Of a DNA stretch of 64,000 nt, positions 1-7,792 are shown piece by piece. Under the pieces are notes generated by a model. That model did no database searches, was not told where the DNA came from, and saw nothing but the letters and a program-made list of their open reading frames with translations. Numbering within the stretch: the stretch's first letter is position 1; every line of letters starts with the position of its first letter. The stretch is from contig NZ_JABWDU010000003.1 of assembly GCF_013371465.1 (NCBI RefSeq), positions 744,001 through 808,000 on the forward strand, read 5' to 3'. The stretch comes from Ensifer oleiphilus. Its GTDB lineage: Bacteria > Pseudomonadota > Alphaproteobacteria > Rhizobiales > Rhizobiaceae. Both the position numbers and the translations under genes were made by a program.

Positions 1-996
1 ATGCTGGCCGGCGTCGACTTTCAGTGGCAGCGACTGATCAACAACACAGGCTCCAAGGTTGGACCCACCCAGGACCTGTTCGATCCCACTTATGACACGC
101 CGTTCACGCCGGCGGCGGTGACGACCCGTCTGGACCAGATCCAGCGGCAGGTCGGCATCTATGTCCAGGACCAGATCGAACTTGGGGGCCTGCGTCTGAC
201 CGCGAGCGGGCGCCAGGATTTCGTCAACATCTCCTCTCAGTCCAAGGCGCTCGCAACAGGCGTGACGACGCCTTATGCGCAGGATCCCAGCCAGTTTACC
301 GGCCGGGTGGGCGCGGCCTACGTGTTCGACAACGGCGTCGTGCCCTACGCGCTTTACTCGACCTCGTTCCTGCCGGTACTGACACTGGCCAGTACGCCGC
401 TGAAGCCGACCACCGGCACGCTGAAGGAAGTGGGCGTCAAATATGCGCCTGACGGAGCCGACTTCGACGTGACTCTGTCGGCCTTCGAGGCGACGCAGCA
501 GAACGTGGTCAACCGCATCGCCACCATCTATTACCAGACCGACGAAGTCCGGGTGCGCGGCGTCGAGATCGAAGCCAATGCCAGCCTCTGGGACGGCCTC
601 AACCTGACGGCTGCCGCCAGCTTCCAGGACCCGGAGGTGACGGAAAGCCAGACCGCGTCGCAGGTGGGCAAGATGCCCTATACCGTTCCCAAGCAGCAGC
701 AGTCGTTGTTCGTCAGCTACGACATGCCCCTGCCGGATGCATGGGAAGGCGAACTGGTGGTCGGCGGCGGCGTGCGCCACATCGGCAAGACAGCCGGCGA
801 TACTGCCAACTCGTTCTTCGTGCCCGGATACACGCTGGTCGATGCCTTCGTGCGTTACGAGCATGATCGCTACCGGCTGCAATTCAATGGCTACAACCTC
901 GGCGACAGGACCTATGTCGCCGGCTGCAACACCACCACCCAGTGCTACTACGGCCAGGGCCGGTCCGTCGTCGCAACAGCGAGCATCAAATGGTGA
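1..996 (+). CDS. TonB-dependent ferric-siderophore receptor, C-terminal part (gene starts before the window)
   Basis: These are the last 331 residues of an outer-membrane receptor that takes up ferric siderophores using TonB energy. The frame is open at base 1, so the signal peptide, TonB box, plug domain and first barrel strands lie outside the window, and the ATG at base 1 is a coincidence of the window edge. The visible part shows alternating amphipathic beta strands, the two cysteines of CNTTTQCYYGQGR before the last strand, and an aromatic C-terminus (ASIKW). This layout is typical of the FhuA/FoxA/FpvA group. The next gene, a FhuD-type binding protein, begins 7 bases before this stop, so the two are probably co-translated and handle the same ligand. 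A hydroxamate is likely, but the siderophore cannot be read from sequence. Confidence 0.9.
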   Translation: MLAGVDFQWQRLINNTGSKVGPTQDLFDPTYDTPFTPAAVTTRLDQIQRQVGIYVQDQIELGGLRLTASGRQDFVNISSQSKALATGVTTPYAQDPSQFTGRVGAAYVFDNGVVPYALYSTSFLPVLTLASTPLKPTTGTLKEVGVKYAPDGADFDVTLSAFEATQQNVVNRIATIYYQTDEVRVRGVEIEANASLWDGLNLTAAASFQDPEVTESQTASQVGKMPYTVPKQQQSLFVSYDMPLPDAWEGELVVGGGVRHIGKTAGDTANSFFVPGYTLVDAFVRYEHDRYRLQFNGYNLGDRTYVAGCNTTTQCYYGQGRSVVATASIKW

Positions 997-1868
997 TCAG
1001 GCAGACACGACGGGGTTTCCTCTGCGGCGCCCTGTCGCTTCTGGCCGCACCGCGTCTTCATGCCGGCGAGCCGCGCAGGCTCGTCACGCTCGAATGGCTG
1101 GCGACCGAAATCGCCCTGTTGCTAGGCGAACATCCCGTCGGCGTTGCCGATCTCGACGGCTATCGCCGCTGGGTGTCGGTCGACAATGACGGGCTTGCCG
1201 GTGCTGTCGATGTCGGCGGGCGCCAACAACCGAGCATGGAGGCTCTGAACCGTCTTCGGCCGGACCTCATTCTGTCTTCTACGCTGCGTCACCGGGCTCT
1301 CGAACAGCGGCTCTCGGAGGTCGCCCCAACGAAGCTCCTCGATGACGAGCCGCAAGACGGCGACCTGCTGACCGCGGTCTACACCGCAACGAAAGCCGCA
1401 GGCGAAGCGCTCGGCCGGAGCGAAGCAGCGGACGCGCTGCTTGCGGATTTCGACACGAAGCTTGCCGACATCGCGACCGATATCGCCGGTAGCAAGCTTG
1501 GCGGCCAGGCGGTGATCGTTGCCCAACCACTGCCGGGCGTGCCGCGGCTGCGCATTTTCACATCGAATTCGGCGGTGATGCAGATATTCGTCCGGGCCGG
1601 CTTTACTGCGGCACTCGACCTGCCGGCTGAACCGTTCGGCTTTAGCACCATCGGCCTCGAGGGCCTCGCTGCGCTCGATGGAAAATCCAAGCTTATCCTG
1701 CTTGCCGAAGAAGCGCCCGCAGAACTGGAAAATAGCGCGCTGTGGCCGATGCTTCCGGTGGTCGTGTCGGGGGGTGTGGTTCCCGTGGGCCTGCCAAGCT
1801 GGCCATTCGGCGGCCCCGCGTCGCTGCTCGGACTGGCGACCAACACGATTGCAAAAATGCAGGCCTGA
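990..1868 (+). CDS. Tat-exported iron-siderophore ABC transporter binding protein (FhuD/FhuP-like)
   Basis: A periplasmic binding protein of the FhuD class (292 residues) that should capture a ferric siderophore delivered by the receptor encoded just upstream. The N-terminus carries a twin-arginine signal (TRRGFLCG followed by a hydrophobic stretch ending near AAPRLHAGE), so export should be by the Tat system, as is common in this family. The mature part has the two-lobed siderophore-binding layout, with an LRPDLILSS motif typical of the family in the first lobe. The chosen ATG overlaps the receptor stop by 7 bases; a start 48 bases upstream would spoil the Tat signal. No FhuB or FhuC gene follows, so the permease and ATPase must be encoded elsewhere. 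Confidence 0.85.
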   Translation: MVIRQTRRGFLCGALSLLAAPRLHAGEPRRLVTLEWLATEIALLLGEHPVGVADLDGYRRWVSVDNDGLAGAVDVGGRQQPSMEALNRLRPDLILSSTLRHRALEQRLSEVAPTKLLDDEPQDGDLLTAVYTATKAAGEALGRSEAADALLADFDTKLADIATDIAGSKLGGQAVIVAQPLPGVPRLRIFTSNSAVMQIFVRAGFTAALDLPAEPFGFSTIGLEGLAALDGKSKLILLAEEAPAELENSALWPMLPVVVSGGVVPVGLPSWPFGGPASLLGLATNTIAKMQA

Positions 1869-2015
1869 TCGACGCGGCTTCCAGCCGGGCGTTCTTCCGC
1901 TCGGTGCGTGGGGGGCGCGGTCGTTCGCCCGCCACGCAAGCTGGACGCCGCCGCGATCTTGCGCGACGACGTCCGGTGAAAAAGCGAACAACCGTATCTT
2001 ATCGAGACGATTGAC
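1869..2015. other. Convergent intergenic gap without a visible gene
   Basis: This gap separates the stop of the FhuD-like gene from the stop of the convergent amino-acid binding-protein gene. None of the three forward frames resembles a FhuB permease, although that would be the expected neighbour, and I see no clear terminator. Confidence 0.5.
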
Positions 2016-2873
2016 CTATCGCGGCGTAACGTCGAAGCCGAACCACTTTTCCGAAAGCGTCTTGATCGTTCCATCCGCCTTGGCGGCTGCGATTGCCTCG
2101 TTGAACAGCGCCTTCAACTCCGGATCCGTCTTGCGCAGGCCAACCGAACTGCCGCGACCGAGAAAGCCGCCCTGGAAGCGGGGCCCGGTCGTGGTCATGT
2201 CCTCGTTGCCTGGCTTTTCGGAAGCCGTGGTCAGATAGGCCATCGAGGCCATGACTAGGTCGACGCGGCCGGCAGCCAGATCGAGGTCGTGTTCTTCGGT
2301 GGTCTTGTACTCGCGCACCTCGACGACGCCCTTCAGATACTTGTCGACGAAGGCGGCGCCGGTCGAGGCGATCTGGACGCCGATTGTCTTGCCTTCAAGC
2401 AACGGCTTCAGCTTCTCGATCTCGGCGACAGCGCCTGCCTCGTTCGAAGCAAGCGAAAACACCACGCCCTCTTCGGGCAGCGATGCAAGCGGGCCTGATT
2501 TCGAGGTCGCAAAAGCCTGGCCCGTCGAGCCGTAGGAGTCGCTGAAGTCGATGACCTGCTCGCGCTTGGCCGTTGCCGACATGCCGGAAATGATCGCGTC
2601 GAACTTGCCGGCGTTCAACGCCGGGATCATGCCGTCGAAGTTCTGGACATTGATCTCGCATTCCACCTTCATGTGGGCGCAGAGATACTTGCTGAGCTCG
2701 ATCTCATAGCCGTCGAGCGTGCCGTCGGGCTTGGTGAAGTTGTAAGGCTTGAAGCCGCCTTCGGTGGCGATCGACACACGCGTCCACGTCTTGTTTTCCG
2801 CCTGCGCGCCGCTGGCTGAAAACATCATCGTCGCAATGCACAATGCCTTCATTGCCGATTTGCTATAGTTCAT
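2016..2873 (-). CDS. Amino-acid ABC transporter substrate-binding protein (HisJ/OccT type)
   Basis: A periplasmic solute-binding protein of family 3 (285 residues) that should bind a polar or basic amino acid, an opine or an N-acyl amino acid. A Sec signal peptide covers about residues 1-25, with cleavage after SGAQA. The body shows family-3 landmarks: FKPYNF and DGYEIEL in the first lobe, then the hinge region DAIISGMSATAKR, and a C-terminal EKWFG. It is the last gene of the operon M20 hydrolase, permease, permease, ATPase, binding protein. AGGGG-rich sequence just before the ATG is a good ribosome site. The downstream hydrolase hints at a conjugated amino-acid substrate; that is inference. 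Confidence 0.88.
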   Translation of the reverse strand: MNYSKSAMKALCIATMMFSASGAQAENKTWTRVSIATEGGFKPYNFTKPDGTLDGYEIELSKYLCAHMKVECEINVQNFDGMIPALNAGKFDAIISGMSATAKREQVIDFSDSYGSTGQAFATSKSGPLASLPEEGVVFSLASNEAGAVAEIEKLKPLLEGKTIGVQIASTGAAFVDKYLKGVVEVREYKTTEEHDLDLAAGRVDLVMASMAYLTTASEKPGNEDMTTTGPRFQGGFLGRGSSVGLRKTDPELKALFNEAIAAAKADGTIKTLSEKWFGFDVTPR

Positions 2874-2911
2874 TGGTAGTTCCCCTTTTTTGAGTGGTCA
2901 GGACCGGTGGC

Positions 2912-3694
2912 TCATGCCTTGATGAACCGCCGGAAACGTTCGGATTTGGCGTTGCCAAATACCTCTTCTGGTCGACCGTCTTCCTCGATCTGACCTTGGT
3001 GAAGAAAGATGACCCGGCCCGAGACGTCACGGGCGAAGCCCATCTCGTGGGTGACGACCAGCATGGTGCGCCCCTCTTCGGCGAGCGCGCGCATGACGCG
3101 CAGCACCTCCCCGACGAGTTCGGGATCGAGTGCCGATGTCGGTTCGTCGAACAGCATCACCGCCGGGCGCATGGCGAGCGCCCGGGCGATCGCCGCCCGC
3201 TGCTGCTGGCCGCCGGAGAGATGCGCCGGGTAGTGATTGCGCTTGGCCGCGATCCCAACCTTGGCAAGCAGCGCTTCGGCCTCCTCGATGCATTCGGCGC
3301 GCGGGCGCTTCTGCACGTGGATCGGCGCCTCGATGACGTTTTCCAGCACCGTCTTGTGGGACCAGAGGTTGAAGCTCTGGAACACCATGCCGAGGCGCGA
3401 GCGGATGCGGTCCACCTGGACGCGATCCCTGGGACGGCTCTTGCCGTTGCCGGCAGCGAGCATCTCGATGGTCTCGCCCGCGACCGTAACCGCACCACGG
3501 TCGGGCGTTTCGAGCATGTTGATGCAGCGAAGCAGGGTCGACTTGCCCGAGCCGGACGAGCCGAGAATGGAAACAACTTCGCCTTCGCGCGCGTCGAGCG
3601 AGATGCCCTTCAGCACTTCGATCGGGCCGAAACTCTTGTGGATGTCCCGAACGCTGATGGCGACGGGCGCAACGGACGACGCGGGCGAACTCAA
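2912..3694 (-). CDS. Amino-acid ABC transporter ATP-binding protein (HisP/OccP type)
   Basis: The cytoplasmic ATPase of the polar amino-acid importer (260 residues). Visible motifs are Walker [10 protein letters not shown] (residues 45-53), signature LSGGQQQR, Walker [14 protein letters not shown] and the switch histidine in VVTHEMGF. The start codon is TTG and overlaps the stop of the upstream permease by four bases (TTGA), which implies translational coupling; no ATG or GTG lies between it and the first conserved residues. The binding-protein gene follows after a 38-base gap. If the upstream permease frameshift is real, this gene may be poorly translated because its coupling partner terminates early. 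Confidence 0.9.
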   Translation of the reverse strand: MSSPASSVAPVAISVRDIHKSFGPIEVLKGISLDAREGEVVSILGSSGSGKSTLLRCINMLETPDRGAVTVAGETIEMLAAGNGKSRPRDRVQVDRIRSRLGMVFQSFNLWSHKTVLENVIEAPIHVQKRPRAECIEEAEALLAKVGIAAKRNHYPAHLSGGQQQRAAIARALAMRPAVMLFDEPTSALDPELVGEVLRVMRALAEEGRTMLVVTHEMGFARDVSGRVIFLHQGQIEEDGRPEEVFGNAKSERFRRFIKA

Positions 3695-4415
3695 TGCGCT
3701 TCTCCTTCGATGGTGGCGGGCAGCACCGCGGCCGGCTGCCTGAGATGCGGGCTCAGCCGGAACTCGACGAGCTGCACCAGGCGGGTGAGCAGGAAGTTGA
3801 TGGTGAGATAGATGGCACCGGCGACGACGAAGACTTCGATCGCGCGGTAGCTCTCGGAGATGATGCGCGCCGCAACGCCGGTCACTTCCATCAGCGTGAT
3901 GATCGAGGCCAGCGACGTCGCCTTGACCATCGAGTCATCTCGTTGCCGTAGCCGGGCAGCGCCTGGCGGACGCCGAGCGGCAGCGTGATGCGCCGAAAGA
4001 TCATGAAGCGCGACATGCCGCATGCCCTGGCCGCTTCGACCTGGCCGAAGGGAACCGAAAGCAGACCGCCGCGGACGATCTCGCTGGCATAGGCGGCGGT
4101 GTTGAGCGCCAGCGCCAGCACTGCACACCAGTAGGGCTCCCTGAGGATCGGCCAGAGCGGACTGTGGCGAATGGCCGGAAACTGGCTGAGGCCGTAGTAG
4201 ATGATGAAGAGCTGGACGAGCAGCGGCGTGCCGCGGAAGATGAAAACGTAGGCCTGCGCCAGCCAGCGCAGCGGAGCGATGGTCGAAAAACGGGCGACGG
4301 CGATGCCGACCGCCAGGACTGAGCCGAGCGCGATCGCGTTGAGCGCAAGCAGCAGTGTCAGCGGAACAGCCGAAACGAGGCTGACGAAGGTCTCCTGAAG
4401 GAAGGTCCAGTCCAT
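3691..4415 (-). pseudogene. Amino-acid ABC transporter permease (HisM/OccM type), broken by a single-base frameshift
   Basis: An inner-membrane permease of the HisM type split over two frames. The first part, from the ATG at 4415, runs through the membrane segments and the conserved EAA loop to GYGNEM. The expected continuation, (M)[19 protein letters not shown], lies in another frame from 3930 to the TGA at 3691-3693. Between the Met codon at 3936-3938 and the Ser codon at 3931-3933 only two bases remain where a codon is needed, so one base is missing around 3934-3935. Restored, the protein would be about 241 residues, a normal length. Both halves look undegraded, so this is either a very recent mutation or a sequencing error. 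Confidence 0.85.
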
Positions 4416-5134
4416 CAGCCTCTCCTCACGCCGCGGTTGAAATGCCGTTCGGCCCGGTGCAGGACAGTGCTCGACACCGTCGAGATCGCCAGATAGATGC
4501 CGCCGGCGATCAGGTAGAAATCGAAGGGCAAGCCGGTAGAACCGGCGGCGACCTGCGCCTGGCGCAACAGTTCGGCGACGCCGGTGATCGAGACCAGCGC
4601 GCTTTCCTTCAGCACCACCTGCCAGACATTGCCGAGACCGGGCAGCGCGTGCCGAAGGGTCAGCGGCGCGACAATGCGCCGGAAGCGCAGCCCGCGCGGC
4701 ATGCCGCAGGCGATCGCCGCCTCTATTTCACCCGGGTGAACGGCCCTGAACGCGCCGCGAAAAACCTCCGTGTGCTGCGCGCCGGAGGTAATCCCGACCG
4801 CAAGCATGCCGGCAAGGAAACCGGGAAAACCGATGAAGCCTTCGGCACCGAACAGACGCCCAACGGCCGAGATTGCGGCGGAGCCGCCGAAATAGAGCAG
4901 ATAGATCACGAGGAGATCGGGAATGCCGCGTAGCACCGTCGTGTAGACATCCGCAACGAGACGGGTGACCGGTCCGCCCCGAACCTTTGCCCAGGCGCCG
5001 AGGACGCCGATGACGGCACCGGTCGCGTAACCCGACAGTGCGATCAGGATCGTCATCGTCGCGCCGGCAAGCAGGATGTTCCCCCAGCCGCCGGGGCCGA
5101 AACTGAGGAGTTCGAGGATACCGGGTTGGGTCAC
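4415..5134 (-). CDS. Amino-acid ABC transporter permease (HisQ/OccQ type)
   Basis: The intact membrane subunit of the polar amino-acid importer (239 residues, about five membrane segments). The EAA loop is visible as GEIEAAIACGMPRGLRFRRI followed by APLTLRHALPGLGN, the site that docks on the ATPase. The start codon is GTG and overlaps the M20 hydrolase stop (GTGA), while its own stop overlaps the next permease ATG by one base (TGATG). The operon is therefore tightly coupled through its middle. HisQ/HisM-type systems need both permeases, so function of this importer depends on whether the neighbouring frameshift is real. Confidence 0.9.
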   Translation of the reverse strand: MTQPGILELLSFGPGGWGNILLAGATMTILIALSGYATGAVIGVLGAWAKVRGGPVTRLVADVYTTVLRGIPDLLVIYLLYFGGSAAISAVGRLFGAEGFIGFPGFLAGMLAVGITSGAQHTEVFRGAFRAVHPGEIEAAIACGMPRGLRFRRIVAPLTLRHALPGLGNVWQVVLKESALVSITGVAELLRQAQVAAGSTGLPFDFYLIAGGIYLAISTVSSTVLHRAERHFNRGVRRG

Positions 5135-6582
5135 AACGCCTGCACTCCCTTTTCTGCGGAGCCCGCCCCACCCGCAGGAAGCGGCGGATCGACATCGTCG
5201 GGAATAGGATTGACGAAGGGCGTTCCGTCGAGACGGCTGCGATGGTCCGCCTTGGCGGCGGCCACCAATTCGTGATCCGACATGAGGTCGATGGCAAGGC
5301 TCGCCATGGCTTTCGCGGCATGCGCCATGCCCTTGTGGGCCGCCGGCAATTTTCCTTGTGCGACCAACTGCCAGGAATGACCCGGCGTGCCGATCGCATA
5401 GGTCGCGCCGCGCATCTGCACCGTCGGGACGACCCAGCTCACGGTGCCGACGTCAGTGGAGCCGACGATGCTGCCGTCGCCGCCATAAAGCGGATAGATC
5501 ATGTCGCACAGGGGCTGCCCCTTGCGTGGCGTGAGGCCGAAGCGGGCATAGGACGCGGCAATATCATCAGGCGTATAGGTTGCCTGGAATTTTCGCGCCG
5601 TCTCCAGATCGGCGGCATCGAAGGCGGCAGGCCCGAGACGTTCGAGACAGGTGTGGAGCCGCGCCTCGAGCGGACCATTGCCGACGAGATTGGCATCGCC
5701 GCTGATCACCTCGTGACGCACGGTCGTCTCCGTCATCAGCGCCGCGCCTTCAGCGATCTTCTTGACGCGCTCGATCAGGCCGAGCAGGTCCGGCAAGGAA
5801 CGCGCCCGAATGAGATAACGCACCGTCGCGCGCGCCTGCACCACGTTCGGCGCATCGCCGCCGGCATCGGTGATGGCATAGTGCACCCGGGCGCTCGACG
5901 GCATGTGCTCGCGCATATAGTTGACGCCGACATTCATCAGCTCGACGGCATCGAGCGCGCTGCGACCGAGATGCGGCGTCGCCGAGGCATGAGAGGCGCG
6001 GCCGGAAAAGTGGAAATTGATCTCGTTGCAGGCAAGCGAGATCGGATTGTTGACGCCGGAAAAGGCAGCCGGGTGCCAGGATATGGCGATGTCGACATCG
6101 TCGAAGGCGCCTGCCCGCACCATGAAGCCTTTGGACGAGCCGCCCTCTTCGGCCGGGCAGCCGTAGTAGCGCACCCGTCCTTTCAAGCCATTGGCCTTGA
6201 GGTAATCCTTGACCGCGGCAGCTGCAAGCATGGAGCCGGAGCCGAGCAGATTGTGGCCGCAGCCGTGACCGTTGCCGCCGGGAACGACCGGGCGCTCTTC
6301 GGCAAGGCCCGCGACCTGGCTCAGGCCCGGAAGCGCGTCGAACTCGCCGAGGATCGCGATCACCGGGCCGCCTTCGCCGGCCTCACCCGTCACCGCCGTC
6401 GGCAGGCCGGCGACATTACGCTCGACGCGAAACCCTTCGGCTTCAAGCAGGCGGGCATGCTCGCTGGCGGATTGAAACTCCTGGTAGTTGGTTTCGGGAC
6501 TGTCCCAGACGCGGTCGCTGAGCGCAAAGAATGCCGGGCTCTTTTCCTCGACGATCGACCATACGCGTTCCGTATTCTTCAT
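5131..6582 (-). CDS. M20-family amidohydrolase (AbgB-like, N-acyl or conjugated amino-acid hydrolase)
   Basis: A cytoplasmic zinc-dependent amidohydrolase of the M20 peptidase family (483 residues, about the length of E. coli AbgB). Metal-site motifs are visible: GHGCGHN (residues 105-111) and AEEGG (144-148), with the dimerisation domain inserted in the middle. The ATG at 6582 was chosen because MKNTERVW matches the family start; the frame stays open upstream but runs into the regulator promoter region. It heads the operon for an amino-acid ABC importer, so the likely role is to release a free amino acid from an imported acyl or aryl conjugate. No AbgA partner is present, so p-aminobenzoyl-glutamate is not a safe assignment. 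A GntR regulator is divergent. Confidence 0.87.
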   Translation of the reverse strand: MKNTERVWSIVEEKSPAFFALSDRVWDSPETNYQEFQSASEHARLLEAEGFRVERNVAGLPTAVTGEAGEGGPVIAILGEFDALPGLSQVAGLAEERPVVPGGNGHGCGHNLLGSGSMLAAAAVKDYLKANGLKGRVRYYGCPAEEGGSSKGFMVRAGAFDDVDIAISWHPAAFSGVNNPISLACNEINFHFSGRASHASATPHLGRSALDAVELMNVGVNYMREHMPSSARVHYAITDAGGDAPNVVQARATVRYLIRARSLPDLLGLIERVKKIAEGAALMTETTVRHEVISGDANLVGNGPLEARLHTCLERLGPAAFDAADLETARKFQATYTPDDIAASYARFGLTPRKGQPLCDMIYPLYGGDGSIVGSTDVGTVSWVVPTVQMRGATYAIGTPGHSWQLVAQGKLPAAHKGMAHAAKAMASLAIDLMSDHELVAAAKADHRSRLDGTPFVNPIPDDVDPPLPAGGAGSAEKGVQAL

Positions 6583-6614
6583 TGCGTTTAGCGTCCCACA
6601 TGAGATAGTTACCA

Positions 6615-6630
6615 AAATTGGCGCCAATTT
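6615..6630. promoter_or_regulatory. 16-bp perfect palindrome, candidate GntR operator
   Basis: AAATTGGCGCCAATTT is perfectly self-complementary and lies 32 bases upstream of the M20 hydrolase start, in the space shared with the divergent GntR gene. Position and symmetry fit an operator. Binding by this regulator is inference. Confidence 0.5.
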
Positions 6631-6662
6631 AGGATACAAAAATAATTTGCGCAATGGGCGGC

Positions 6663-6685
6663 GATGGATATTTTCGGTATCCATC
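6663..6685. promoter_or_regulatory. Inverted repeat GATGGATA-N7-TATCCATC
   Basis: Two perfect 8-base arms separated by 7 bases, about 70-95 bases upstream of the GntR start. It may be a second operator or a hairpin in the regulator leader. Confidence 0.4.
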
Positions 6686-6757
6686 TCACGCCGAGTTCGC
6701 ACCGATCGCGGATCGAACGAAGCGAGCCCGCCGGCAAACGAGAAAACAGGGATGCCC

Positions 6758-7429
6758 ATGACCGAAATGCACGATGTGACCGAAACTGCGGCCAACGATC
6801 GGGACGTCACCGATCTCGTTCTCGAAGACATCCTGACCGGGGTGCTGCCGGCCGGCACCTGGCTGAAGCAGATCGACTTGGAAAAACGCTACGACTGCAC
6901 CCGGCCCGAGGTTCGTCGGGCGCTGGACCGGCTGTCACAGAAGCGTCTGGTCGAACACGTGCCCAACCGCGGCTATCACGTCTACCAGCCGGACGGGCGG
7001 CGCGCGCAGGAAGTCAGCGACATCCGCGTCATCCTCGAAACCGCAGTGGCGGACCGGATGGTGGAAAGGGCGACGCCCGAAAGCATCGCCAGACTGCGTC
7101 AGCTCGCCAGCCACTTCGACCGGATGACGATGGTGGGTACGGTGCTGGAGCACTACGAGGCAAACCTTGCCTTCCATCGCGAGCTCTTGCTCCTGTCAGG
7201 CAACAACGAGCTTGTGGATCTCGTTTCCGAAATCCGCCAACGCACCTCGTCGGCACCGGTCTCGCAGTGGCGCACACGGGCCCGCGTCGAACGCTCGGCA
7301 CGCGAGCATCACATGATGGTCGATGCGCTCGAAGCCCGCGATGTCGCCGATCTCAAGCGCCTGATCGAGGCGCATATCCGCCAGACGGGCGATGCCGCTC
7401 CAGCGGAAAGCGCTGCGCGTCAGGCATGA
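6758..7429 (+). CDS. GntR-family transcriptional regulator (FCD type)
   Basis: A DNA-binding regulator (223 residues) with an N-terminal winged helix-turn-helix at about residues 15-78 (CTRPEVRRALDRLSQKRLVE is the recognition region) and a helical FCD-like ligand domain, in which AFHRELLLLSGN and REHHMMVDALEARD are typical. The ATG at 6758 is preferred because AGGG ends about six bases before it; the in-frame ATG at 6752 is too close to that site. It is transcribed divergently from the M20 hydrolase and amino-acid importer operon and most likely represses it, with the imported compound or its hydrolysis product as inducer. Two palindromes in the shared promoter region are candidate operators. 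Confidence 0.87.
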   Translation: MTEMHDVTETAANDRDVTDLVLEDILTGVLPAGTWLKQIDLEKRYDCTRPEVRRALDRLSQKRLVEHVPNRGYHVYQPDGRRAQEVSDIRVILETAVADRMVERATPESIARLRQLASHFDRMTMVGTVLEHYEANLAFHRELLLLSGNNELVDLVSEIRQRTSSAPVSQWRTRARVERSAREHHMMVDALEARDVADLKRLIEAHIRQTGDAAPAESAARQA

Positions 7430-7498
7430 CGTCCCGTGCTTTCTGATGGGTAAAACGGCCGGTTTCCCCTGATTTCTCAGAGTTGTGACGGAGGGGTG

Positions 7499-7532
7499 CA
7501 GAACCTAAGCTCAAGCCGAAAATGAGGTTCTG
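7499..7532 (+). promoter_or_regulatory. Inverted repeat covering the ribosome site of the small orphan gene
   Basis: CAGAACCT (7499-7506) pairs perfectly with AGGTTCTG (7525-7532). The right arm contains the AGG that would serve as the ribosome site for the ATG at 7535. A folded transcript would hide that site, so translation may be switchable. Confidence 0.4.
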
Positions 7533-7534
7533 TC

Positions 7535-7726
7535 ATGTCAAACACCCGCAATCCACCAGCAACCGATATCATGGAGATGCGTGAAGCTCTGGCCGAGTGG
7601 TGCACCCAGAACAACTGCACCCAATCCGACCCGCCCGCCAACCGGATCGCGCTTCGGATTTTCGACGTCGCCAGCGGGAAAAAGCTCAATCGCGCCGAGA
7701 TCCTGGCTCTGCTGTCGAACGGATAG
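7535..7726 (+). CDS. Small hypothetical protein, 63 residues
   Basis: A short cytoplasmic protein (starts MSNTRNPPATD) that I do not recognise. It has no signal peptide or membrane segment, two cysteines close together (CTQNNC), and a helical C-terminal half (LNRAEILALLSNG). An AGG lies seven bases before the ATG, and the coding stretch has the codon pattern of its neighbours, which supports a real gene. It sits alone between the GntR gene and the convergent tauR. The ribosome site lies in one arm of an inverted repeat. Confidence 0.5.
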   Translation: MSNTRNPPATDIMEMREALAEWCTQNNCTQSDPPANRIALRIFDVASGKKLNRAEILALLSNG

Positions 7727-7792
7727 CAGGCACCTGAAGCATAGTGAGGGTCTGCGGAAACGCCGGCGCTGCGGGAGAGCCTGTAGCGCCGC

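Noticed and set aside
1869-2015. Possible remnant of a fhuB permease after the FhuD-like gene
   Set aside because: None of the frames shows hydrophobic FhuB segments, so there is no evidence for a remnant.
5242-6591. A 449-codon plus-strand frame
   Set aside because: It is antisense to the M20 hydrolase gene, has no family resemblance and is rich in Arg, His and Asp, the signature of a frame opposite GC-rich coding DNA.
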